Source: Pedobacter nutrimenti (GTDB taxonomy: Bacteria > Bacteroidota > Bacteroidia > Sphingobacteriales > Sphingobacteriaceae). From it: DNA of 64,000 nt. A program made the translations under genes and the position numbers. The stretch covers positions 359,178 to 423,177 of the forward strand of contig NZ_QKLU01000005.1 of assembly GCF_003208655.1 (NCBI RefSeq), given 5' to 3'. Position 1 is the stretch's first letter. Each line of letters starts with the position of its first letter. Below are positions 27,947-35,168 of the stretch, one piece after another. Under the pieces are notes generated by a model. The model worked only from the letters and a program-made list of their open reading frames with translations. It had not been told where the DNA came from and did no database searches.

Positions 27947-28747
27947 ATGATAATCTATAGAAGAATATTTGGCAATATTGATAATAAGTCAAAACAAAGA
28001 AAATTGGAGGAATTTTTTGGAATTCCACTTGAACCCGGGTATTTCTCGAAGGATCTTGATGAAGAATCAATAGAATATAAAGCGATTAGAAATTATATCA
28101 TTCCTTTTAACTTAGATGATAGTATAATAGGAACAGAGTTTACTGACGAGGAAATTTTTGAGGCAGAAGTATTATGTTTCACTGGCGGGCGACCTTTTGC
28201 ATATCCACAACCTGAAGAACCGAAGTTTTTAGAAAACACCTATTTAGACAGTTGCTATAATTGTGGCTGTTTTGGTGATCAAAAGTCTGATTTTATAGTT
28301 AAGAAAGAACCGAATTTAAAACCAAATTCAGTAGCAACATTGCACTGGGTTTTTGGTGAGTTATTTTCAGAAACAGACTTATACCAAGAGTTTTTTAAAA
28401 AAATGGGATTGAGCAGGAGAACTCTTAAATTGAAGAATGGTCATGAGACCGCAAAATCGGTTGTTCAAGTTCTTCTTCCCAAACTAAAACGTGAATTAAA
28501 TATGAATGGGCTGGAATTTTCTACCTGTCCAGTTTGTGGAAGAGTCAAGTACACACCAAGCACAATTGGTTTTTTCCCTAAACCAGAAACGGAGGATTTT
28601 CATATCATAAGAACTCGCGAATTTTTTGGATCTGGACATTCTGCGGATCATAGAATTCTATTAACAAATAATGTGATGAAAGAAATGATACAACTGAAAA
28701 TAGCTAAAATTCACCAGTTTGTTCCTTGTAAATTTATAGCAACATGA
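27947..28747 (+). CDS. Double-CXXCG-motif immunity-like protein (SitI6-like)
   Basis: 266 residues, no signal peptide. Two cysteine pairs, CYNCG (about residues 102-106) and CPVCG (about 198-202), look like zinc-binding knuckles. The C-terminal block DFHIIRTREFFGSG followed by a segment ending IHQFVPCKFI matches the pattern of the Myxococcus double-CXXCG family, whose SitI6 members protect against a secreted toxin. Its place in a toxin/immunity array supports that role. It overlaps the next gene by ATGA. The family call is from memory of the pattern and not certain. Confidence 0.6.
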   Translation: MIIYRRIFGNIDNKSKQRKLEEFFGIPLEPGYFSKDLDEESIEYKAIRNYIIPFNLDDSIIGTEFTDEEIFEAEVLCFTGGRPFAYPQPEEPKFLENTYLDSCYNCGCFGDQKSDFIVKKEPNLKPNSVATLHWVFGELFSETDLYQEFFKKMGLSRRTLKLKNGHETAKSVVQVLLPKLKRELNMNGLEFSTCPVCGRVKYTPSTIGFFPKPETEDFHIIRTREFFGSGHSADHRILLTNNVMKEMIQLKIAKIHQFVPCKFIAT

Positions 28748-29088
28748 ATACGATTTTAGATAGAACATTTTTAAACTCAATAGTCGTAATAAATAACTTC
28801 AAGTTAGATTTTGGCGCGTTACATTTAGATATTTTATGTATAGAAGGCTCAGATACTGAAGTTAATTACAATATAGTATTATCTAATATTGCATATTTTG
28901 TCTTTAGACAGGAAAATTTTGATGACCAATTTGATGTTATAGATACATTTCTTGAAAAATTCAATGAAAGTTCCTATGTTGAATTTATGAAGTCTGACCG
29001 TATGCAAGATTTTTGGGTTTTAAGATTTCATAGTGGAATTCACCATCTTATTGTAGGATTTAAAGATTTGAAATTATATAAAATATAG
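28744..29088 (+). CDS. Uncharacterised protein coupled to the CXXCG gene
   Basis: 114 residues, acidic and probably cytosolic, with alternating beta and helical segments and no recognised motif (starts MNTILDRTFLNSIVVINNF). The ATGA overlap couples it to the double-CXXCG gene, so it is likely part of the same protective unit. A terminator follows 19 bases after the stop. Confidence 0.6.
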   Translation: MNTILDRTFLNSIVVINNFKLDFGALHLDILCIEGSDTEVNYNIVLSNIAYFVFRQENFDDQFDVIDTFLEKFNESSYVEFMKSDRMQDFWVLRFHSGIHHLIVGFKDLKLYKI

Positions 29089-29107
29089 TTGGAAATGCAT
29101 TTTATAT

Positions 29108-29136
29108 AAAAGGGATATAATTACACATCCCTTTTA
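29108..29136 (+). terminator. Terminator after the CXXCG unit
   Basis: An 8-bp perfect stem (AAAAGGGA 29108-29115, TCCCTTTT 29128-29135) with a 12-base loop. The T-rich 3' arm makes it a plausible terminator for the gene ending at 29088. Confidence 0.65.
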
Positions 29137-29302
29137 TTTATTGAATATCATTACAACAATAAATCTATTGAAAGATGTTTCAAACTTTATTAGGGAAGTA
29201 TTTATATCATCCTTATTCTAAAACTATTATTACAAAGTAAAAGAGGAGGAAAAATTCTTATATGAAAATATAATCCGCTCGGTAACTATGAGGTGAATTT
29301 TT

Positions 29303-29428
29303 GTGATTTCGAGTAAGGCAAAGGCATATTTGATTGGAGTTGGGTTAGGCGAGGCAGCGCTACCAAAAACGTTATATAGGATGAATAGTCCTTTTTTAGG
29401 GATTACATCAATATTAATGTGGTTTTAG
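29303..29428 (+). pseudogene. Possible decayed toxin-tip fragment, hydrophobic
   Basis: A 41-codon frame from GTG to TAG, containing KAYLIGVGLGEAALPKTLYR and ending SILMWF. It lies 47 bases before an intact immunity-like gene with a membrane anchor. Its glycine-rich, hydrophobic nature is like the tip of a membrane-acting RHS protein, but it is too short to assign. Confidence 0.25.
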
Positions 29429-29475
29429 ATAAGTGATAAGGGAGTATAGCTAATAACCCTTCAAAATAGTTTATT

Positions 29476-29949
29476 ATGAGTGTTTTAAAAAAAATTACAT
29501 TAGGAATTTTGGCTGTTCTTGTAGGCGTTGGTCTTTATAAATTGGCAGAACTTTATTCGCCGGGAAGTTATCCAAATGCTGAAACCTATGGATTTGATGT
29601 TAGTGAAAGTGAGCTAATAAAAGGAGTTCATCAATTTAAAATGGAAAACCCTCAGTTTACTCCTCCTGTTAAATTCGGTTTGAAAGAGGGGAGAGAAAAT
29701 GCCAATGATCATTGGTACAGTCTTTATTTTTATTATCCAGAGAGCAAAGAAATTATTTATGCTTGGACTAGGCCGAAAGGCTTTGGAGGATCTACAACGC
29801 TTGGTTTTGTGGGAATAAATCAGGGTGATGAGCTAGGGAATTGGAAAGATATTAACAGAGATTTCAATTCCTCTGAGAACTCAATTCAAAAGAAAAAATT
29901 TGAAACTTTAATTTTGAATCCTATTAGAAAGATTATTGATAACAAATGA
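29476..29949 (+). CDS. Membrane-anchored immunity-like protein
   Basis: 157 residues. One N-terminal hydrophobic helix (about 6-24) anchors a soluble domain with conserved-looking aromatic strands (HWYSLYFYYPESKEIIYAW). No family name is recognised. Position between toxin-tip remnants suggests immunity acting at the membrane or in the periplasm. It overlaps the following frameshifted tip by ATGA, so the order here is immunity, tip, immunity. Confidence 0.6.
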   Translation: MSVLKKITLGILAVLVGVGLYKLAELYSPGSYPNAETYGFDVSESELIKGVHQFKMENPQFTPPVKFGLKEGRENANDHWYSLYFYYPESKEIIYAWTRPKGFGGSTTLGFVGINQGDELGNWKDINRDFNSSENSIQKKKFETLILNPIRKIIDNK

Positions 29950-30178
29950 TAGAAGTAAAGTCTTTGTATGCTTGGTTAAATAAGGGGGATGTATGGAAAT
30001 ATGGAGAAACCACCTCAAAAGATAGATATTCACAAGATTACTTAAGGAAAGAAGGAGTGATTTTTCTCCTCAGTTTCCGGGCAATCAAGTAGAAATAAAA
30101 GTTGCAGAAAAAGTGCAAATCTATAAGTATGTAATTGCACACGGTTCTTTGCCACCTGGAAATAAAATATTTAGATAA
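29946..30178 (+). pseudogene. Frameshifted orphan RHS toxin tip
   Basis: Two frames make one protein. From ATG 29946 the product reads through SLYAWLNKGDVWKYGETTS and YSQDYLRKEGVIFL, then shifts. The next frame continues PQFPGNQVEIKVAEKVQIYK and ends SLPPGNKIFR at the stop 30176-30178. A single missing base near 30066-30070 explains the break. The joined ~77-residue sequence matches a tip I recall from RHS proteins of this phylum, with a KYGET...RYS...YL block and a final LPPGNK. It resembles GIY-YIG-like nuclease tips, but the catalytic assignment is uncertain. The intact partner gene starts one base into its stop (TAATG). Confidence 0.65.
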
Positions 30179-30621
30179 TGGAATTTGCGTTAACAATGGA
30201 AGTCTCTGAACCTATTATAAAAAATGGAGTTTCGGACTATATTAAACAGTTATCCGATCAGGTTGCGGAGTTTTTTAAAAAAAAGGATTATGGAGATGAT
30301 TTACAGACACTTTATATCGGAATTATTTGTGTCACTTCGGAATTTGACTTTTTTTTCAAAGTAAGAAAGCCAAAATATAAAAAGGGTAAGAAAGTTACAA
30401 TTGAGGATGGAAGACCCTACGAACGAACGGATTCTTTAGTTTATGATATAAAGCTAGACTATGATTCATTTGTGAATGCAAATGAAAATGAAGTGAAAAT
30501 GATGTTGTCTACAGAACTTTTAAAATCGTTTATAGTTTTCGATTCTGTGAAAATAAAACGGTTTGATAGAGAAAGTTTTGAAAAGGATGTGACCTTTTTT
30601 CTCGAATCATATATTAAGTAG
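30178..30621 (+). CDS. Imm44-like immunity protein
   Basis: 147 residues, cytosolic, charged. The KKKDYGDDLQTLYIGIICVT block, the SEFDFFFKVRKPKYKKGKK run and the C-terminal helix pair fit the Imm44 immunity family as I remember it. Its start overlaps the stop of the frameshifted tip by one base, which marks it as the cognate protector. It is intact although the toxin is not, as expected if it still guards against kin carrying the active tip. Confidence 0.6.
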   Translation: MEFALTMEVSEPIIKNGVSDYIKQLSDQVAEFFKKKDYGDDLQTLYIGIICVTSEFDFFFKVRKPKYKKGKKVTIEDGRPYERTDSLVYDIKLDYDSFVNANENEVKMMLSTELLKSFIVFDSVKIKRFDRESFEKDVTFFLESYIK

Positions 30622-30643
30622 AACATTATATTGAAATCTTCTT

Positions 30644-30675
30644 AGTACAAGCGCAAATGTATTTGTGCTTGTACT
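30644..30675 (+). terminator. Hairpin after the Imm44-like gene
   Basis: Arms 30644-30658 and 30661-30675 pair over about 15 bases with one G-U, though the apex must open to form a loop. The T-tract downstream is poor (TCATTTGTGTTTT), so termination may be weak. Confidence 0.5.
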
Positions 30676-30794
30676 TCATTTGTGTTTTCGGTAAGGTAAT
30701 TCTTGTCGAAAAGTAATTACGTTTGGAAGTAATGAATTCGGAAGGAGAAACAGGTTCTCCAACTTATATAGGACCAAAAAAGACAACCTAATCG

Positions 30795-31225
30795 ATGAAG
30801 CTAAATAAATTAAGACTAATAAAGCTAACTAAAGACGAATTGAATAAACTAGGATATATTCTATTGAAGGATATCGATAGTGGAGCAAATGGATTATATG
30901 GGAAGTTAATTTCGCCTGATCTGTTTTTAACGCCTATCGAGTATATGGTGGTGATGCCAAGGGAGATGGGTTTTCCTGGACGCCAACTAATCCTAACACT
31001 GTGTCCAATTTTAGAGATGCTGCCGGTTTGCCTTCTGGTGGGGAAAGTGGCATGGTAAATACGGGACAGTTTGTAATAGAGGGGACCGTTGATCATAGAA
31101 ATATATTAAAAGTTAAAGCAGCTGAACCTTTAGATGGAAATAGAGGAGGTGGAATACCTGAATATATAATTAATCCGAAAAATGTAAATAAAACAAGGGC
31201 GTCTGGTGCAAATCCGACATTTTAA
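30795..31225 (+). pseudogene. Frameshifted orphan toxin tip, ADP-ribosyltransferase-like
   Basis: The first frame runs from ATG 30795 (MKLNKLRLIKLTKDELNKLG). The recognisable toxin part is in another frame, from just after a stop at 30917-30919 to the stop at 31225: NAYRVYGGDAKGDGFSWT, FRDAAGLPSGG, FVIEGTV, EPLDGNRGG and PEYIINPKNV. One base missing from the T run at 30924-30928 would join the frames into a ~143-residue protein. The toxin part, with an Arg in YRVYGG, a Ser/Trp strand and a late Glu in PEYII, resembles an ADP-ribosyltransferase layout; I hold this loosely. The shorter in-frame ATG at 31001 would remove the first strand. An intact 60-residue partner follows 3 bases later. Confidence 0.6.
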
Positions 31226-31228
31226 ATT

Positions 31229-31411
31229 ATGGAAAACAAATATTTAGGAATGACAGTAAATGAACGCTTATATGTAAGTGGTTTGATGGATAAATTTGAA
31301 AAGGCAATAGAAAAAAGAGATATAGAAAAAGTAATAGCAATTCTTAAGACGGTAGAACTTAATGATGCTTCTATTAAACCTATTTTAGCCAATCATGGGC
31401 TTACAATATAA
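31229..31411 (+). CDS. Small immunity protein of the ADP-ribosyltransferase-like tip
   Basis: 60 residues, helical, beginning MENKYLGMTVNERLYVSGLM and ending in a repeated VIAIL...VEL...IKPIL pattern. I recall short proteins with the MTVNERLYVSGLMD opening directly after tips of the YRVYGGDA type in other bacteria, which fits its place 3 bases after that tip here. No enzymatic motif. Confidence 0.6.
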   Translation: MENKYLGMTVNERLYVSGLMDKFEKAIEKRDIEKVIAILKTVELNDASIKPILANHGLTI

Positions 31412-31542
31412 AAGCCTATAATTTTTTATTGAGTCTTATAGAGGCGAACTCTTCTTTAAGTATATAATTGTATTTAATTTTAATGTCTGGTGGTTGTATT
31501 TTTTAGCCCAATGCTTATCAATTTCATCAAAAAAGTAATACC

Positions 31543-31821
31543 ATGATGATAAATTCAAACGAAATAAAGATTACGGGTAATTGGACTTTTAATGGTCGAA
31601 AAATAATCGAGGATGAGCAATGTGAGAGAATATATTGGTTACGCGCTAATTACTTAATACGGATAGCTTCCGATGAAAGTGGGTGGGATGTTCTATATCA
31701 AGATCCAGAAAGTATGCAGTACTGGGAACTGATTTATGAACATAGTGAGTTGCAAGGAGGTGGACCTCCATCATTAGTACAATTATTAAAAGAAAATGCT
31801 TTGTCAAAATATATTATATAA
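31543..31821 (+). CDS. Imm27-family immunity protein
   Basis: 92 residues matching the Imm27 pattern almost throughout. It opens with EIKITGNWTFNGRKIIEDEQ, followed by CERIYWLRANYLIRIASDESGW, YQDPESMQYWELIYEHSELQ and the signature GGGPPSL. Imm27 proteins are found beside varied polymorphic toxins. No toxin tip precedes it here; the 131 bases upstream hold no coding trace I can see. It is therefore an orphan immunity gene. A lipoprotein gene overlaps its 3' end by 26 bases. Confidence 0.75.
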   Translation: MMINSNEIKITGNWTFNGRKIIEDEQCERIYWLRANYLIRIASDESGWDVLYQDPESMQYWELIYEHSELQGGGPPSLVQLLKENALSKYII

Positions 31822-32296
31822 GCAATTTTTGAATACTGAAGCATTTTTAATAGGTATGTTTCTAATGGCCATAACGGGCTGTTCTTCCAGCGGAAATGGT
31901 ACATTTAATACGGAGGAGCTTGTATCTAGTAAAGAAGAGAAAATTTATATCAACACTTTAAACTGGGGTGTAACAGATGATAATCAAATTTCTTCTGTCT
32001 CGAGCGATCGAAATAAACTGTTAAAAAAGGGAGATACATTGAATGCTGTAAAAGGTCTGGAGCCTTTTATCTATACTTTTAAAAAGGATACATTGAATTT
32101 GTATTTTGACGGGCAGGTAAATTATAGTATCACAGAAAAATTTAAAACAATACAAGTTAATTTTATAGCTCTAGATAAAAAAGAGTTTGCAAAGGATCGA
32201 GAAAAGGCATACAAAAATGAAGATGGATATTGTACAGTCCCAAAGAGTAAGAAAAAGGATTATCCTTCAGATATGCCAAAACCCCCATCTAATTAA
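31796..32296 (+). CDS. Lipoprotein of unknown function
   Basis: 166 residues. A hydrophobic N-terminus leads to a lipobox, MAITGC at about 24-29, followed by SSSGNG, so it should be a membrane-attached lipoprotein. The mature part is lysine-rich with no recognised domain and a proline/lysine tail (PKSKKKDYPSDMPKPPSN). The 26-base overlap with the Imm27 gene suggests a coupled pair, perhaps a periplasmic partner. Confidence 0.6.
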   Translation: MLCQNILYKQFLNTEAFLIGMFLMAITGCSSSGNGTFNTEELVSSKEEKIYINTLNWGVTDDNQISSVSSDRNKLLKKGDTLNAVKGLEPFIYTFKKDTLNLYFDGQVNYSITEKFKTIQVNFIALDKKEFAKDREKAYKNEDGYCTVPKSKKKDYPSDMPKPPSN

Positions 32297-32299
32297 ACA

Positions 32300-32335
32300 A
32301 AAGCCTAAATCAGGTAATTTGGTTTTTTGTTTTTA
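32300..32335 (+). terminator. Weak terminator after the lipoprotein gene
   Basis: AAAAGCC pairs imperfectly with GGTTTTTT across a loop of about 14 bases, followed by GTTTTT. It is directly after the lipoprotein stop codon. Confidence 0.45.
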
Positions 32336-32363
32336 GACATCAGCATTTATTTGACGGAGCAAA

Positions 32364-32397
32364 CAAAGCCCGGGAATTAATTAGTTCCTGGGCTTTG
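32364..32397. terminator. Bidirectional hairpin between convergent genes
   Basis: A 13-bp stem with one G-U pair (CAAAGCCCGGGAA 32364-32376, TTCCTGGGCTTTG 32385-32397) and an 8-base loop. It lies between the convergent lipoprotein gene and the small gene ending at 32447. T runs are short on both sides. Confidence 0.6.
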
Positions 32398-32446
32398 TAG
32401 GTTTCAATATCCAACATCTATCAAAAAAGAGAGAACAAAAACTCCC

Positions 32447-32662
32447 TCATTCCGCCCTATCAAACTGTACAAAAACAGCACCTTCGCTGCCCATGGTCCG
32501 GTATTCCAGTCTGATTTCACCGGCTTCAATTAATCGCTTTACCCGGAAATGAACTTCCTCTATGCTCAGGCCAAGCTGTTTGGATAATTTTTCAATAAGC
32601 GCTTGCTCCTGGGCTGGGGTGATTTCATGCACCACAATGTCTGTGTCTTCTGATTCTTTCAT
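32447..32662 (-). CDS. Small helical protein, possible DNA-binding factor
   Basis: 71 residues, acidic N-terminus. The central part LIEKLSKQLGLSIEEVHFRVKRLIEAGEI reads like a winged-helix or MarR-type helix-turn-helix followed by a short strand pair. No family recognised. It is the second of two small minus-strand genes 31 bases apart, next to a long inverted repeat, and both keep the composition of the core genome rather than that of the AT-rich array. Confidence 0.55.
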   Translation of the reverse strand: MKESEDTDIVVHEITPAQEQALIEKLSKQLGLSIEEVHFRVKRLIEAGEIRLEYRTMGSEGAVFVQFDRAE

Positions 32663-32693
32663 GGTTGTATTTAATTAAGTTTAAGGGATTTTG

Positions 32694-32960
32694 TCATTCC
32701 TGCTTGCCCTGGTTTTCATAGGCGTCTTTACAATAAACAGCCACCAAAAGGGCATCCAATTGTTCGTAAAAGGTGGTCAGGTTTTCCTTTTCGATTACAG
32801 AAAGGCTCGCCCAGTTTTCGGAAAAGGCCAGTTTAAAAAGTTGCCAAAGCAGGTTTTGGCTTTCTTCCAGATGGTAGTCTGAAAAGAAAGAACTGATCAG
32901 CTGGGCCGATAAAGGAATTGAATTGGGCTGGTTTGGGTTTTGGTGGCTTTCCTGCTTCAT
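32694..32960 (-). CDS. Small helical protein of unknown function
   Basis: 88 residues, mostly helical (AQLISSFFSDYHLEESQNLL, then FKLAFSENWASLSVIEKENL), with a Gln/Asn-rich N-terminus. It leads a two-gene unit with the 71-residue protein. An 8-bp inverted repeat (ATTTAAAA 32959-32966, TTTTAAAT 32973-32980) straddles the start codon and could be an operator or affect translation. No family recognised. Confidence 0.55.
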   Translation of the reverse strand: MKQESHQNPNQPNSIPLSAQLISSFFSDYHLEESQNLLWQLFKLAFSENWASLSVIEKENLTTFYEQLDALLVAVYCKDAYENQGKQE

Positions 32961-33025
32961 TTAAAATATATGTTTTAAATGAGCCCCGGGAGGGATTCAG
33001 GAAATAGCTATAGCTTAAAAAAGAA

Positions 33026-33109
33026 ATAGCGTTATGGACCCCAAATACCGCATCGACTGGCTTCTCACGGCCTTCCCAAACGGATTTACAATAGAGCCCA
33101 TAACGCTAT
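33026..33109. repeat. 12-bp perfect inverted repeat with a 60-base GC-richer interior
   Basis: ATAGCGTTATGG at 33026-33037 is exactly complementary to CCATAACGCTAT at 33098-33109. The interior is GC-richer than its surroundings and open in a 25-codon frame (33034-33111, MDPKYRIDWLLTAFPNGFTI...). The minus strand is also open across it (MGSIVNPFGKAV...). It lies 66-149 bases upstream of the two-gene unit reading away on the minus strand. Orientation of GTTATGG and CCATAAC is the reverse of an integron attC site. Confidence 0.6.
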
Positions 33110-33111
33110 AG

Positions 33112-33773
33112 TGCATTCAAATGTATGCAAAATATTGTCATGGGCATTAATCTATTGTCTCGTGGGATGTTATTGTGAGAATTTGTCGATCGAGACTCTT
33201 ATTAATACCTCAGTTAAGAAGTTGATATATTATTTTCGTTTTACTTCATTGTTTGCTGATCATTTAATTCCCTCGAGGATCAAAACCATCCGGTTTAGAC
33301 AGACGGTTTTGACCTGTTGGGAAAATAGTTGCTTAATACAAATCAAATATATACAAATAACTTAAAAGACCAATAATTTCTATAAAATTAAATTTTGATT
33401 TATAAAGAATATTTTTGACTATAAAACCAATATTTTGAGAGGGCAGTTGAATTTTGAAAAAAGGGCTTTCAGAAGGGTAGGAGATAGGTATTTTAAAACA
33501 GCAGGTCGAAAAAAACTGGTCAGTCTGAAACTTAATCATTTTTCAGTTTAATTCCCAACCAGATGACCCATTCGTCCAATTGCCCACGCATAATTACAAG
33601 GGACTATGAAAAAAAATATACTCTAAATTTAAGCCCTTCCACAAAAAAACAGCAGAAGAAATTTCGGTCAAAAACTTAAAAGGGTCCATTGCTTTCAGTT
33701 ACAGGGCCCTAATGCAAAATATCTTTATTTCCTTTTATTTTATATTTGAAGAAGTAACTAAAGGATAACATGA
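33112..33773. other. Gene-free region of about 660 bases
   Basis: AT-rich DNA with no frame I believe. A short complementary pair (CAAAACC ... GGTTTTG) lies near 33281-33311. The only other signal is a promoter-like TATATTTG before the acetyltransferase gene. Confidence 0.5.
33741..33748 (+). promoter_or_regulatory. -7 element for the acetyltransferase gene
   Basis: TATATTTG matches TAnnTTTG and lies 25 bases upstream of the ATG at 33774. The -33 region has no clear TTG. Confidence 0.4.
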
Positions 33774-34340
33774 ATGATCAGCGAACAAAAATACATTTTT
33801 ACATCAGAGCGATTGGGTTTTAGAAACTGGTTAATGACAGATGTCGAAATCATGGCCGAAATCAACTCAGATGAAGAGGTTATGGAGTTTTTTCCTGGCA
33901 CCAAATCCAGGCAGGAAACCACCGAATTTATAGAGAGAATGCAGCATCAGTTTCAAGAAAAAGGCTTTTGTTATTATGCTGTAGACAAATTGGAAACCAG
34001 TGAATTTATTGGCTTTATTGGTTTGTCAGAACAGGTTTTTGCTGCTGACTTCACGCCATGCATTGACATCGGCTGGAGACTAAAGAGAGCGCAATGGAAT
34101 AAAGGTTACGCAACGGAGGGTGCTAAAAGATGTCTGGACTATGCGTTTAACCAGCTGAAATTAGAAAAAGTGATGGCCATAGCGCCCACAGTTAATTTGA
34201 AGTCCGAGCAGGTCATGAAAAAAATTGGAATGAAAAAAACTAAAAACTTTAACCATCCGGGTTTAGCAGACCATAAAAGACTGCAGGAGTGTACCCTGTA
34301 TGAAATAAATGCAGGCGAGTTTAAAACCATATTTAACTGA
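33774..34340 (+). CDS. GNAT-family N-acetyltransferase (RimJ/RimL type)
   Basis: 188 residues. The order of strands and helices matches RimJ/RimL acetyltransferases: TSERLGFRNWLMTDVEIM at the start, the GWRLKRAQWNKGYATEGAKR acetyl-CoA loop at about 102-121 (Q/R-x-x-G-x-A form), and LKSEQVMKKIGM near 142-153. Such enzymes acetylate N-termini or small amines. Substrate unknown. It is a single-gene unit. Confidence 0.85.
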   Translation: MISEQKYIFTSERLGFRNWLMTDVEIMAEINSDEEVMEFFPGTKSRQETTEFIERMQHQFQEKGFCYYAVDKLETSEFIGFIGLSEQVFAADFTPCIDIGWRLKRAQWNKGYATEGAKRCLDYAFNQLKLEKVMAIAPTVNLKSEQVMKKIGMKKTKNFNHPGLADHKRLQECTLYEINAGEFKTIFN

Positions 34341-34596
34341 ACTTTACGAATCGAACACACGATACCATGATCGAAAAATCTATAGAGAGACTTCATTTTT
34401 TATGCAATACCATCCCAAGCTTATTGCTGGAAATTGAGGAGAGCATGTTTTCCATAAAAACTAGCCTCTTGCAAATATAACCTAAAGCCTTATGTATAAG
34501 TCCTTAACGGATTAAACACAAGCTGAAACTGGATGGAGAAGAAGACCTTAACATTTTTTACAGAACCTGGGATAAAACAAATAAACGCTGCCTAAT

Positions 34597-35067
34597 ATGA
34601 AATATATTTTGTTGTTCGCCTGCTTAATACCATGCATGGGTTTTAATAAAACTCACTTTATTGACATCACCAACGATTTCACCATTGATCGATTCGAGGC
34701 TGTGAAGCATTTTATTTTAAAGCATGGTAATACCCAAACCTATCGTAATTTTGATAGTAATAATCCCCATTACAAGATAGATAACACTGATATTTATCTT
34801 AATGCCGAAACCGGGCAGCGGAATATCAATAATAATCCTGATTTATCAGATTTCAATGAGATTACAATTCACCCTTCCTCTGGTCCATATTATACGATCA
34901 GGATAGTGAGAGCAGGTGATCATCGCAAAAAGAATATTCGTATTCCGGACAAAATGCAGGAAAAAAGAGTCTACCTGATCAATGACTATGGAACTGTTTC
35001 TGCCGCTATGAAGAAAGATGTGCTGAACCATCTCCTGAAAATTGAAGCAAAACTATCCGTTTTTTAA
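34597..35067 (+). CDS. Small exported protein of unknown function
   Basis: 156 residues with a signal peptide (MKYILLFACLIPCMGFNKTH). The mature part has regular beta/helix alternation, many Asn and Asp, and a basic C-terminal helix (MKKDVLNHLLKIEAKLSVF). No family recognised. The 256 bases upstream carry no gene. Confidence 0.6.
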   Translation: MKYILLFACLIPCMGFNKTHFIDITNDFTIDRFEAVKHFILKHGNTQTYRNFDSNNPHYKIDNTDIYLNAETGQRNINNNPDLSDFNEITIHPSSGPYYTIRIVRAGDHRKKNIRIPDKMQEKRVYLINDYGTVSAAMKKDVLNHLLKIEAKLSVF

Positions 35068-35168
35068 ATTCATACAAAGAGCATGTTGAAGCTGTATTGG
35101 CCCATCAATATGCTAAAGGAGACCATACCAATACAAGTATATGGCTAATTAAATAAATGACTGTAAAT

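Larger units (their letters stand above)
29089..29475 (+). other. Gap with terminator and decayed coding traces
   Basis: 387 bases between immunity-type genes. They contain the hairpin at 29108-29136 and the short frame 29303-29428, which together suggest an eroded tip in front of the next gene. I see nothing else. Confidence 0.5.

Noticed and set aside
33026..33109. Inverted repeat as an integron attC site
   Set aside because: The arms read GTTATGG...CCATAAC, the reverse of the RYYYAAC...GTTRRRY order of attC, and there is no integrase or cassette array.
33111..33365. Plus-strand frame of 84 residues
   Set aside because: Low-complexity, cysteine/isoleucine-rich chance frame in AT-rich intergenic DNA with no protein-like pattern.
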